DNA of 21,291 nucleotides from a virus, in IMG/VR virus record IMGVR_UViG_3300046718_000558, positions 1 through 21,291 of that record. One strand, written 5' to 3'. Made by a program: the position numbers and the translations under genes. Under the pieces are notes generated by a model, which had not been told where the DNA came from, did no database searches, and saw only the letters and a program-made list of their open reading frames with translations. Below are positions 5,670-13,560 of this stretch, in pieces (the first letter of the stretch is position 1; each line of letters opens with the position of its first letter).

Positions 5670-6146
5670 ACCATCGGTGACAAATCAGCCCAGTCCTATG
5701 GCTGGGGCATCACGCTTTCTGCTCCAGTCAAAGACGGTGAAGGCATCAAGATCCCGACACCGGGCATCGATTTGCGCTACACAGACACCGCGCATACCGA
5801 TGTCAGCGTAATTTCGACCAACAAGGTGTTCAAAGCGGGCGACGGCGAAGTCAACACCGCCTTCGACATGACCGCAGGTGCTGAAACTGTCGATGTGACG
5901 AATTCCACCGGGCTCGAATGGCCGCTTGGCGACCAGGTCTATGTCTATTGTCCGCATCTTCTGGCTGAAGGCGACAATGAATGGGATCTCAAGGGCCAGA
6001 TCTGGGATCTTCAGGAGCGCGTGTCTGCGCTTGAAGGCGCAACTCGTCAGGAAACCCAGAAGCACAAGCCTGTCCCGGAACCCAAAGACGACAAAGACGA
6101 CGATGACGATGATCGTCCGACCAGGAAAGTCCCCAAACACAAATGA
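5667..6146 (+). CDS. Small structural-type protein with coiled coil and acidic tail, unknown
   Basis: A 159-residue protein whose ATG at 5667 has a GGAGG ribosome site. Residues 1-95 look beta-rich (ITLSAPVKDGEGIKIPTPGIDLRYTDT... and VDVTNSTGLEWPLGDQVYVYCPH). Residues 106-123 (NEWDLKGQIWDLQERVSALEG) form a short coiled coil. The tail is highly charged (about residues 138-159: PKDDKDDDDDDRPTRKVPKHK). Small proteins of this shape are often head decoration or fibre proteins in phages. It overlaps the terminase start by 4 nt (ATGA), so it is cotranscribed and probably coupled with packaging. No family is recognised. Confidence 0.6.
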   Translation: MTIGDKSAQSYGWGITLSAPVKDGEGIKIPTPGIDLRYTDTAHTDVSVISTNKVFKAGDGEVNTAFDMTAGAETVDVTNSTGLEWPLGDQVYVYCPHLLAEGDNEWDLKGQIWDLQERVSALEGATRQETQKHKPVPEPKDDKDDDDDDRPTRKVPKHK

Positions 6147-7711
6147 CTGACCAAAGCGAACTCAGGCGGCTGTTGCAGCGCAAAAAAGCCATTCTTCAGG
6201 CCCGCACCGACCTGATTTCGTTTGCTCAGTTCATGATGCCGGTGCCGGACACGCCCGATGATGTCTCTGTGTCTCTTTACAGGCCCAGCAAACACCACAG
6301 AGTGCTCGGCGCGGCCCTCGAAGAGATTGAAAGCGGTAATTTCAAGCGCCTTCAGGTGTCAATGCCGCCCAGACACGGCAAGACCAAGCTGTCGTCCCAT
6401 CTTTTCCCAGCCTGGTTTGTCGGAAAACACCCCGAAAAGTCCATTATAGTGGCCACTTATGGCGAAAAGTTCGCCTGGGACCATGGCCGGGCCGTGCGCG
6501 ACCTCATCGAGAGCCCGCTCTATCGCCAGGTGTTTCCGAACACCCGTCTCAAGACAGGTTCGGCCTCCCAGGAGCGCCTGGAGACCGAACAGGGTGGAAT
6601 TCTGTTCTTTCTGGGCCGTGGCTCGGGTGCAACCGGGCGTGGGGCCGATGTCATCCTGCTCGATGACCCGGTAAAAGACCGCAAGGAAGCCGATAGTCCC
6701 ACCATCCGCAACGATTTATGGCAATGGTACACCCAGGTCTTGCAGACACGCTTGATGACCAAAGCCGGAGCCATTGTGATCATCGCCACACGTTGGGGCG
6801 AAGACGACCTGATCGGACGGCTCACTGACCCCCAGAATTCCTACTACTCAGTCGGCGAAGCCCAGAAATGGCGGGTGATCGACATGCCCGCCCTCGCCCG
6901 TGACAAGGACGTACTGGGCCGGGCCGTTGGTGAACCACTCTGGCCGGAGCGGTTCGACAGAGACTATCTGGACACCATACGTGAAACCGACGTACGGGGT
7001 TTCCAGGCCCTCTATCAGGGTCGCCCGACCCCTGAAGAGGGATCTTTCTTCAAGGCGGTGTCTTTGCGCACCTACTCCAAGATGACGGTGATGCCAGCCC
7101 GCGAGAAACTACGCTTCTACGCCGCGAGCGACCACGCGGTGTCTCTGGAGCAGGGCCGCGACAAGACCTGTTTGATGGTGGTGGGTGTCGACGAGCACGA
7201 TCAGATCTGGGTGCAGCCTGACCTGTTTTGGGAGCAGGCAGACACCAACACCGTGGTCGAGCGCATGGTCAATCTGATGGAGAAATATAACCCTTTGTTC
7301 TGGTGGGCGGGCAAAGACCATATTTCCAAGTCCATCGGGCCATTCCTGCGCAAAAGGATGCTCGAAAGACGGGTGTTCTGCACCATCGATGAGATCACCG
7401 CCGTCTCTGACAAACAGACCCGTGCCCAGTCTATGCAGGCACGCATGGCGATGATGAAGGTGGTTTTCCCCGGTTTTGTACGCTGGTGGGCCGAAGCCCA
7501 TGACCAGCTCCTGAAGTTTCCGCAGGGCGCGCATGACGATTTCGTCGACACCCTCTCGCTGTTCGGCATTGGCCTCTACAAGCAGCGCGCCCATCGCCTC
7601 CCGGCCAAGGAAAAGAAGCAGCCCGCCATCCTGACCTATGGCTGGGTGATCGAAAACGCCAAGAAAGAGCGCAAGCGTGAGCGCGAAAACCTGACGACAG
7701 GGGGCTGGTAA
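6143..7711 (+). CDS. terL: Terminase large subunit (packaging ATPase and nuclease)
   Basis: A 522-residue motor protein that cuts concatemeric DNA and pumps it into the prohead through the portal. The ATPase domain shows a Walker A PPRHGKT at residues 75-81, an adenine-region motif around IIVATYGEKF (101-110), Walker B VILLDD (170-175) and the coupling motif IIATRWGEDDL (213-223). The RNase H-like nuclease domain has Asp330 in YAASDHAV, a strand-pair GRDKTCLMVVGVDEHDQIWV (338-357) and the terminal acidic motif GAHDDFVDT (462-470). All key motifs are intact and the length is normal for the family. The start overlaps the previous stop (ATGA) and the stop overlaps the portal start (TAATG), so the packaging genes are coupled. 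Confidence 0.95.
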   Translation: MTDQSELRRLLQRKKAILQARTDLISFAQFMMPVPDTPDDVSVSLYRPSKHHRVLGAALEEIESGNFKRLQVSMPPRHGKTKLSSHLFPAWFVGKHPEKSIIVATYGEKFAWDHGRAVRDLIESPLYRQVFPNTRLKTGSASQERLETEQGGILFFLGRGSGATGRGADVILLDDPVKDRKEADSPTIRNDLWQWYTQVLQTRLMTKAGAIVIIATRWGEDDLIGRLTDPQNSYYSVGEAQKWRVIDMPALARDKDVLGRAVGEPLWPERFDRDYLDTIRETDVRGFQALYQGRPTPEEGSFFKAVSLRTYSKMTVMPAREKLRFYAASDHAVSLEQGRDKTCLMVVGVDEHDQIWVQPDLFWEQADTNTVVERMVNLMEKYNPLFWWAGKDHISKSIGPFLRKRMLERRVFCTIDEITAVSDKQTRAQSMQARMAMMKVVFPGFVRWWAEAHDQLLKFPQGAHDDFVDTLSLFGIGLYKQRAHRLPAKEKKQPAILTYGWVIENAKKERKRERENLTTGGW

Positions 7712-10014
7712 TGGCGCTCGGCGACAACACAGACACCGCGAAGCAGTCAAGCCTGCTTGACCAGCTCCTGGCCGACCAACCCCAGGAGCCCATTGACAAG
7801 CTGATGGCGCAGTCCAAGCAAGACGAAGACCTGATGGAGCGTGATCCGCCCGATCCGCCCGAACCGCGCAAGCAACTGGTCTCGCAATGGTGCGACAAGA
7901 TCAAGCGTGGCAAGAAATACTGGACCCCGGTCTATGACCGCATGAAGGCCGATCAGGACTTCGCGGCGGGTTATCAGTGGTCGAAAGAGGAAAAAGACAA
8001 TCGATACACTGCGAATTTGACCCTGCGCATCATCAGTCAGCGGGTGGCGTTCTTCTACGCCAAGAACCCCAAATTCATCACCCATCGGCGCGAGCGGATC
8101 ATGAACACCGTCTGGGACAATTCCCAGGCCACGTTGGTCTCGCTCCAGCAATCCGCCGGGCAGGTGGCACAACAGGTGTCCATGGGCCAGATCGATCCGG
8201 CCATGGCGCAGCAGGCCCAGCAGACGGTGATGCCCGTGCTTCAGGACGCCGCCCGGGTCAAGGCCGAGGAAGAACAGCTCAACAAGATCGGCAAGACGCT
8301 CGAACTTCTGTTCCGTGCCAACATCGACGCCACGCCGCAGGATTTCAAGCAGATGATGAAGATGACGGTGCGGCGTGCCAGCACTGTCGGTGTCGGCTAC
8401 GTCAAGCTTGGCTTCGAGCGGGTGATGCAGAAAAAACCCGAGATCGAGCAGCGCATCGCCGATATCTCCAACCGCCTCTCGACCCTGGAGCGCATCAGCG
8501 CTGACATTCACGACGACGAGACCGACGAGAATGGCCCCGAGGTCGAACAGCTCAGGGTGTTGCTGAACGATCTGAAGTCGCAGACACAGGTGGTGGTTCG
8601 GGAGGGTCTGACCTTTGATTACCCAGTGTCGACCGCGATCATTCCCGACCCCAAATGCATGAATTTAAGGGAGTTCCTCGGCGCTGACTGGGTTTGCCAG
8701 GAATACATCCTCTCGCCCAACGACGTGAAGGAGATCTACAACATCGATGTCGGCAAGTCATACAATGCCTACAAGGGCGTCGACGACGGCGTGACTGTCA
8801 CTTCGCGTGGTGGTTTCGTGGTGCTGCAGGATAAATCCCAGAAGACAGACACGCGCGAAGGCAATGACGGACGCTCTTGTTGCGTGTGGGAAGCCTGGAA
8901 CCGCAAGGACGGCCTGGTCTACACCCTTTGTGACGGCTATCCGGACTTCCTGCGCGAGCCCGCTTCGCCCGAGGTCTACACCGACCGTTTCTGGCCGTGG
9001 TTCCCCCTCACTCTCAACGAGGTCGACCACGAGACCATGATCTTCCCACCAAGCGATGTGAAACTCATTCGCGACATGCAGATGGACTACAACCGGGGCC
9101 GCCAGGGCATTCGTGAACACCGCCGGGCCGCCCGGCCCAAGACCGTGGTCGCGGCGGGCATGGTCGACCCGGAAGACCTCGAAAAGCTGTCGAACCACCC
9201 TGACAACGCCATCATCGAACTGAACGGTCTGCAACCAGGCCAGAAGGTGGACGACCTCTTGCAAGGTTTCAGGGGACCTCCGATTGATCCCAACCTCTAC
9301 GAGGTCGAGCAGACCTATGTCGACATGATGCGGGTGTCTGGACTTCAGGACGCCAACATGGGCGGCGCTGGCGGTGGCGGTCCAAGCGCGACCCAGTCCA
9401 ATATCGCTGAAGCCTCTCGGGCGACGGCGATGGGGGCCAATATCGACGATATCGATGATTTATTGACTGGCATCGCTCGTGCTGGCGCGCAGATCCTGCT
9501 CCAGGAGGTGTCTGTTGACACCGTCAAGCGCATCGTCGGTGAAGGCGCGGTCTGGCCCGACATGACCCGCCAGCAGATCGCTGACGAACTCTGGCTACAG
9601 ATCGAAGCAGGCAGCACGGGTCGCCCCAACCAGGCCCAGGAAATCGCCAACGCCGAACGCATTTTCCCGATGCTGATGCAGCTCCCTGGCATCAAACCGG
9701 AGTGGCTGGCCAAGGAGCTGATCAAGCGCCTCGACGACAAGCTGGACATCACCACGGCGTTCCAGAGCATGTTGCCGTCGATTATCGCGATGAACGGCAT
9801 GGCCTCTCGCCAGGGCATTGGCCCGCAGGCACCTGGTGGCCCGATGGATTTCCCCGGCGCAGGTCCCGCCCAGGGTCCGGCAGGGGGTTCGAATGCGCCT
9901 CAGGGCGCACCTCCCGGCGCGCAGCGTCCCCCAGACCAGACCGGGCAACCGCCACCTCCCGGCCCGATGCCCGGTCCTGTCGCGCCGCCGCCGGGGGGAC
10001 ATCCCATCGCCTAA
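7711..10014 (+). CDS. Portal protein
   Basis: A 767-residue protein of P22-like portal size, directly after the large terminase (TAATG overlap). The dodecameric portal is the DNA channel at one capsid vertex. Supporting features are the N-terminal helical segment with WTPVYDRMKADQDFAAGYQW (71-90) and TANLTLRIISQRVAFFYAKNP (100-120), a Gln/Ala-rich coiled stretch (about 140-195), and the central region FLGADWVCQEYILSP, WEAWNRKDGLVYTLCDGYPDFL, WPWFPLTLNEVDH and MQMDYNRGRQGIREHRR, a layout typical of phage portals. A GGAGGGGPSATQSNIAEASRA segment leads into C-terminal helices. The last 70 residues are Pro/Gly/Gln-rich and probably disordered. An internal perfect hairpin (9507-9522) contains one copy of the recurring heptamer. 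Confidence 0.9.
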   Translation: MALGDNTDTAKQSSLLDQLLADQPQEPIDKLMAQSKQDEDLMERDPPDPPEPRKQLVSQWCDKIKRGKKYWTPVYDRMKADQDFAAGYQWSKEEKDNRYTANLTLRIISQRVAFFYAKNPKFITHRRERIMNTVWDNSQATLVSLQQSAGQVAQQVSMGQIDPAMAQQAQQTVMPVLQDAARVKAEEEQLNKIGKTLELLFRANIDATPQDFKQMMKMTVRRASTVGVGYVKLGFERVMQKKPEIEQRIADISNRLSTLERISADIHDDETDENGPEVEQLRVLLNDLKSQTQVVVREGLTFDYPVSTAIIPDPKCMNLREFLGADWVCQEYILSPNDVKEIYNIDVGKSYNAYKGVDDGVTVTSRGGFVVLQDKSQKTDTREGNDGRSCCVWEAWNRKDGLVYTLCDGYPDFLREPASPEVYTDRFWPWFPLTLNEVDHETMIFPPSDVKLIRDMQMDYNRGRQGIREHRRAARPKTVVAAGMVDPEDLEKLSNHPDNAIIELNGLQPGQKVDDLLQGFRGPPIDPNLYEVEQTYVDMMRVSGLQDANMGGAGGGGPSATQSNIAEASRATAMGANIDDIDDLLTGIARAGAQILLQEVSVDTVKRIVGEGAVWPDMTRQQIADELWLQIEAGSTGRPNQAQEIANAERIFPMLMQLPGIKPEWLAKELIKRLDDKLDITTAFQSMLPSIIAMNGMASRQGIGPQAPGGPMDFPGAGPAQGPAGGSNAPQGAPPGAQRPPDQTGQPPPPGPMPGPVAPPPGGHPIA

Positions 10015-10024
10015 GTTATTGTAT

Positions 10025-10068
10025 CGTGTCTGTTTTCACAGTACACATCATAGACACCGGCAGACACG
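10025..10068. repeat. 8-bp inverted repeat made of the recurring heptamer
   Basis: CGTGTCTG at 10025-10032 and CAGACACG at 10061-10068 are exact reverse complements separated by 28 nt. They fill most of the gap between portal and scaffold genes. As DNA this could be a two-site operator or binding dyad; as RNA the loop is long, which makes a terminator unlikely. Confidence 0.6.
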
Positions 10069-10089
10069 CCAGTGGAGACCCCGACGCAA

Positions 10090-11154
10090 ATGGCAGAACC
10101 ATCGTCACCTGCCGACCACGGCGAGACGACTTCTCACGAACCGGAAGTCCCCTCTTCCAGCTTGTTAGAACCCTCCTCGTCTGCCACCACTCCCGCGACC
10201 GACGCGACCGCCTCCCCGTCAGAGGCAGATAGAGGCGAGAAGAAGGAAACCCTGCTTGAAGCCGTCTTGAAGGCTGTTCAGCCCAAGGACGAGGGAGAAG
10301 AGGGTTCCGCCGAGGCATCGCCGACCCCGGAAAGCCCAGGTCCAACCGACGCCACCAAAGGTGAGGAAGGCAAAGGGCCAGATCTCAACCAGGACCCATC
10401 GCCCGAAGAACTCGCAGCCTACAAAAAGGGCACCCGCGAGCGCATCGAGAAGCTGCTTGAACAGCGCAACACGTTCAAAGCCGAAGCCGAAGTCACGCAG
10501 ACACTGCGGAATTTCCTCGTCACCAACGATATCGCACGGGAAGATTTCCAGCTCACGCTTGACCTGGCAGCAGCGATGCGGCGAGGCGACTTCAAGGCAT
10601 TCCTGGAAGGTGTCGGACCCTATGTTCAACTCGCCACCCAGGCGTTGGGGATCACTCTGCCGCCAGATCTCCAGGCGGAGGTTCAACAGCAGAGACTGAC
10701 GTTCGACGCGGCAGCCCAGATGTCGCGTGACAGATATGGCCGCATGCTGGCTGAGCAACGCGCCACGCGCGTCACCCAGGTGGCAAACGACCAGCAGACT
10801 GTTGCGCAACAGCAGGCTCTGTCCCGTTCCATCGAGCAGACGGTGTCTGCCTGGGAGAACGGCATACGCCAGAACGATCCGGACTACGGGCGCAAGGAAG
10901 AAACCGTTCGGCAACTTCTCTGGTCCGTGGTTCAGGAAAAAGGCGCTCCGACTTCTCCGGAGCACGCAGTCGAGATCGCCAAGGAAGCTTACGCCCGGGC
11001 GAACCGCGTCATGCAAAGCTTCGCTCCCCAACGCCAGGCCACCAGACCCGTTCCGAACAGCACCAACAGCCGCGCCGCGTCCGGCGCACGTCCGGAACCA
11101 CGCTCCCTGATGGAAGCCGCTGAACTCGGACTTGCGCGGGCACGCGGAGCCTAA
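10090..11154 (+). CDS. Scaffold-like protein preceding the capsid gene
   Basis: A 354-residue protein between portal and major capsid genes, the usual place for the head scaffold. Residues 1-105 are acidic and Ser/Pro/Thr/Glu-rich, probably disordered. The rest is largely helical, with coiled-coil stretches (PEELAAYKKGTRERIEKLLEQRNTFKAEAEV and DRYGRMLAEQRATRVTQVANDQQTVAQQQ) and a basic C-terminus, matching scaffold proteins in general design though not in recognisable sequence. The ATG at 10090 is preferred, with GGAG about 12 nt upstream; an in-frame GTG at 10072 would add six residues but has no ribosome site. The upstream inverted repeat at 10025-10068 could regulate it. Confidence 0.75.
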   Translation: MAEPSSPADHGETTSHEPEVPSSSLLEPSSSATTPATDATASPSEADRGEKKETLLEAVLKAVQPKDEGEEGSAEASPTPESPGPTDATKGEEGKGPDLNQDPSPEELAAYKKGTRERIEKLLEQRNTFKAEAEVTQTLRNFLVTNDIAREDFQLTLDLAAAMRRGDFKAFLEGVGPYVQLATQALGITLPPDLQAEVQQQRLTFDAAAQMSRDRYGRMLAEQRATRVTQVANDQQTVAQQQALSRSIEQTVSAWENGIRQNDPDYGRKEETVRQLLWSVVQEKGAPTSPEHAVEIAKEAYARANRVMQSFAPQRQATRPVPNSTNSRAASGARPEPRSLMEAAELGLARARGA

Positions 11155-11174
11155 CGCTCTGACGGAGCCGGAAC

Positions 11175-12290
11175 ATGGCCTTTACAGCAGGCGAAATCGC
11201 GAGCATTGCCAATGCCTCGCTTGACTACTACTTCAACAAGGGCGGTCAATTTGACCAGTCGATCCAGACCAAGCCGCTTCTGAACCTCCTGGAGGGTCGC
11301 AAAAAGACTTTTCCTGGTGGCAAGGGAAATATCTCCCTTGCCGTGGTCGGGAGCTATGGCGATGGCTCCGGCAACGACGTGGTGAAAGGCTACACCCACA
11401 ACGACGCCGTCAACTTCTTCACCCCAGCCAATATCAAGCGCGCAAACTTCCCCTGGCGTGAACATCACATTGGCCTCACCCTCACCCATACCGAACTTAA
11501 GATTGACGGTATCAGCGTCGTTGACACCAATGGCGAGAACACTTCGGATCACTCCAAGCGCGAACTCACGGTGCTGGTGAACCTGCTTGAGCAGAAGCTG
11601 TTCTCTCTGGGCGAACAGTATGCCCGCACCATGAACACCCTGATGTGGGGTGACGGCACCACGGACGCCAAGGCGCTCGCGGGCATGCGTTCGATCATCA
11701 AGGACAATCCCTGCACCGGCGTGGTCGGTGGTCTCGACCAGACCGCAGCGACGGGGTTCACCTGGTGGCGAAATCGTTCGCATACGGCGGCGATGGCGAC
11801 ACAGGTCGGCACGGTGCCTGGCGACGCCATCTCGGGCGGTGGTCCGATCACTTCGAACCCGGCCAATGGTGGCGCACTGCTCCAGCAGCTCCAGCACGAG
11901 TACTTCCAGCTCATTCGCTATGGCGGCAAGCCGACGGTGGCTCTCGCCGGATCGGCGCTGATCGACGCGCTGATGATCGAACGCCGGGCCAATGGCTACT
12001 ACACCATGACGGGGTTCTCCAACTCGCAAGACATCTCGTCGGGCGATATCATCCTGCCTGGTGGCACCAAGGTCCAGTACGATCCCACGCTGGACGATCT
12101 GGGCTTTTCCAAGCGTCTCTACTGGTTTGATCCCAAGTGCATCTTCCTGATGGCGATGGAAGACGAGTGGCGCAAGGATCACACCCCGGCGCGGCCCTAC
12201 AATATCTTCGTGCTTTACAAATCGATCACCAGCACGGGGCAGATGGTGGCGTCGATGCTGAACAGCTCACTGGTGCTCGATATCGCCTAG
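11175..12290 (+). CDS. Major capsid protein (HK97-like fold family)
   Basis: A 371-residue protein that forms the capsid shell. It matches a widespread family of phage major capsid proteins: an N-terminal helix, QTKPLLNLLEGRKKTFPGGKGNISLAVVGSY, ANIKRANFPWREHHIGLTLTHTELKIDGISV, HSKRELTVLVNLLEQKLFSLGEQYARTMNTLMWGDGT, AGMRSIIKDNP, LIRYGGKPTVALAGSALIDALM, VQYDPTLDDLGFSKRLYWFDPKCIFLMAME and KDHTPARPYNIFVLYKSITSTGQMV. Length and position after the scaffold-like gene agree. The ATG at 11175 follows a CGGAG ribosome site. The gene contains no copy of the recurring heptamer and is followed by a stable stem-loop (12315-12342). Confidence 0.9.
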   Translation: MAFTAGEIASIANASLDYYFNKGGQFDQSIQTKPLLNLLEGRKKTFPGGKGNISLAVVGSYGDGSGNDVVKGYTHNDAVNFFTPANIKRANFPWREHHIGLTLTHTELKIDGISVVDTNGENTSDHSKRELTVLVNLLEQKLFSLGEQYARTMNTLMWGDGTTDAKALAGMRSIIKDNPCTGVVGGLDQTAATGFTWWRNRSHTAAMATQVGTVPGDAISGGGPITSNPANGGALLQQLQHEYFQLIRYGGKPTVALAGSALIDALMIERRANGYYTMTGFSNSQDISSGDIILPGGTKVQYDPTLDDLGFSKRLYWFDPKCIFLMAMEDEWRKDHTPARPYNIFVLYKSITSTGQMVASMLNSSLVLDIA

Positions 12291-12314
12291 TGTCCTGTTT
12301 CGCGCTATACAGGC

Positions 12315-12342
12315 ACGACGGGGGCAGACACGCTCCCGTCGT
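12315..12342 (+). terminator. Stem-loop after the capsid gene, heptamer in the loop
   Basis: ACGACGGG at 12315-12322 pairs perfectly with CCCGTCGT at 12335-12342. The 12-nt loop contains CAGACAC (12325-12331). It lies 25 nt after the capsid stop in a 70-bp gap, the usual place for an attenuator that lowers expression of downstream neck genes or stabilises the capsid mRNA 3' end. No T-run follows, so a full intrinsic terminator is unlikely. Confidence 0.45.
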
Positions 12343-12360
12343 CCGAAAGGGGTTTATGGC

Positions 12361-12765
12361 ATGAACGAACGCGAAGAAGGCTACATGCAGCAGCATCTTT
12401 GCTCGTGCATGATCGACAACGCCGGTGAAGGCACCAACGTGCTCTGTCGCGGTGCTGAGAACCCGGTGCCCTGGCCCGAGATCGCCGTCTTGATGGAAGT
12501 CCACGGCGAGCAGAGTGTCTACGACATTCGCCCGGTGGCGCTTGGATCGCGCGAGACACCCCTGCGCGAGAAAGAGCGCATGATGTCGATCTATGGCCGT
12601 GACGTCGTTGAACTGGTCTATGCAGGCAAGCGCTTCAACATGGAGTTCTTCATGCCCGGCTGGCCTATCGATCCGGCCAAAGCCAGCAAGAAACTCCAGA
12701 ACGAGAAACCCAAGCGGGTTGCCAGGCACGAACCTGACGAAGAAGCCCTGGACACGCGCATCTAA
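12361..12765 (+). CDS. Small protein between capsid and adaptor genes, unknown
   Basis: A 134-residue protein with an AAGGGG ribosome site at 12347-12352. The N-terminal part has three cysteines (Cys14, Cys16, Cys29 in QHLCSCMIDNAGEGTNVLCRG) and a conserved-looking DIRPVALGSRETPLREKERMMSIYG stretch. The middle is a mixed alpha/beta segment (VVELVYAGKRFNMEFFMPGWPI). The tail is charged and probably disordered. Its place between the major capsid and adaptor genes suggests a head-completion, decoration or neck protein. I do not recognise the family. An overlapping ATG at 12357 is in a different frame and stops at once. Confidence 0.6.
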   Translation: MNEREEGYMQQHLCSCMIDNAGEGTNVLCRGAENPVPWPEIAVLMEVHGEQSVYDIRPVALGSRETPLREKERMMSIYGRDVVELVYAGKRFNMEFFMPGWPIDPAKASKKLQNEKPKRVARHEPDEEALDTRI

Positions 12766-12773
12766 CCGTAGCT

Positions 12774-12789
12774 GGAGGGTTCAACCATG
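12774..12789 (+). promoter_or_regulatory. Ribosome-site leader identical to the one at 5654
   Basis: This is a 16-nt exact match to 5654-5669, ending in the start codon at 12787. It gives a strong GGAGG site with a 7-nt spacer for the adaptor gene. Confidence 0.55.
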
Positions 12790-13557
12790 GCTTTGCGTTC
12801 GATGCGGGTGGGCGTGCCCCTAAGCGAGCTGCGCTACGAGCTGATGGCTGAGACCTTCCAGTCGTTGTCGCCCAACCAGACCACCTCGTCGACCCCGTTT
12901 TATAATTACCAGTTGGACCGCGTGCAGCGCGAGCAGTGGAACGATATCGAGTGGCCGCATCTGACCATCTACAACGATATGCCAATGGTGGCGGGCCAGC
13001 GCTACTATAGCTACCCACCTGAACTCCCCTTTGACAGCATTTTCCGGATCTGGTGGCCGCAGGGTAGCAATTGGGTGCCGTTGGACTATGGCATCAACCC
13101 CCAGACTTACGCCGCCATGGGTGGCGAACTGGTGCAGGCATGGCCTCCCCGGAGGTGGCGCAACTGCGCCCAATATGTCAACGGCCAGACCCAGCCAGCA
13201 GCCCAGTTCGAAGTCTGGCCGGTGCCGCCAGCGAACTACCCTTATTCCCTGCGCATCGAGGGCAACGCGCCAATTAATGCACTAGTGGAGGACACCGATA
13301 TCTGCGTGATCGACGCTACCCTGATTGTGTTGTTCGCCGCCGCCGAGATCCTTTCCGTGCAAAAGAGCGAAGGCGCGAGCCTGAAACTCCAGAAGGCTAA
13401 CCAATATCGCCGCATGCTGATCGCCCGGCTGGGTGCGCAGCAGCGCAGCATGAAGTCCCTGTCCAAGGATGGCGGTCAGATGGGGCCGCTGAGTGACGGT
13501 CGTCGTCTGGTGCCCTACCTGGATTTCATCCCGGCTCACGGGCAAATTGGCGGGTAA
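12787..13557 (+). CDS. Head-tail adaptor (neck) protein
   Basis: A 256-residue protein matching the general pattern of phage adaptor proteins bound below the portal. It starts with LSELRYELMAETFQSLSPNQTT, then YQLDRVQREQWNDIEWPHLTIYNDMPMVAGQRYYSYPPELPFDSIFRIWW, W-PLDYGINPQTYAAM and FEVWPVPPANYPYSLRIEGNAPINALVEDTDICVIDATLIVLFAAAEIL, ending in a helical tail. The 'WNDIEWP' and 'GQRYYSYP' motifs with the late helix are characteristic. It lies between the capsid and hub genes as expected and its ATG follows a GGAGG site. It would join portal and tail hub. Exact equivalence to P22 gp4 or T7 gp11 is not shown by the sequence alone. Confidence 0.75.
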   Translation: MALRSMRVGVPLSELRYELMAETFQSLSPNQTTSSTPFYNYQLDRVQREQWNDIEWPHLTIYNDMPMVAGQRYYSYPPELPFDSIFRIWWPQGSNWVPLDYGINPQTYAAMGGELVQAWPPRRWRNCAQYVNGQTQPAAQFEVWPVPPANYPYSLRIEGNAPINALVEDTDICVIDATLIVLFAAAEILSVQKSEGASLKLQKANQYRRMLIARLGAQQRSMKSLSKDGGQMGPLSDGRRLVPYLDFIPAHGQIGG

Positions 13558-13560
13558 GGT

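Noticed and set aside
11151-12182. Long minus-strand open frame (343 codons) opposite the capsid gene
   Set aside because: It is a shadow of the strongly supported major capsid gene caused by GC-rich codon use; its protein has no recognisable pattern and no ribosome site.
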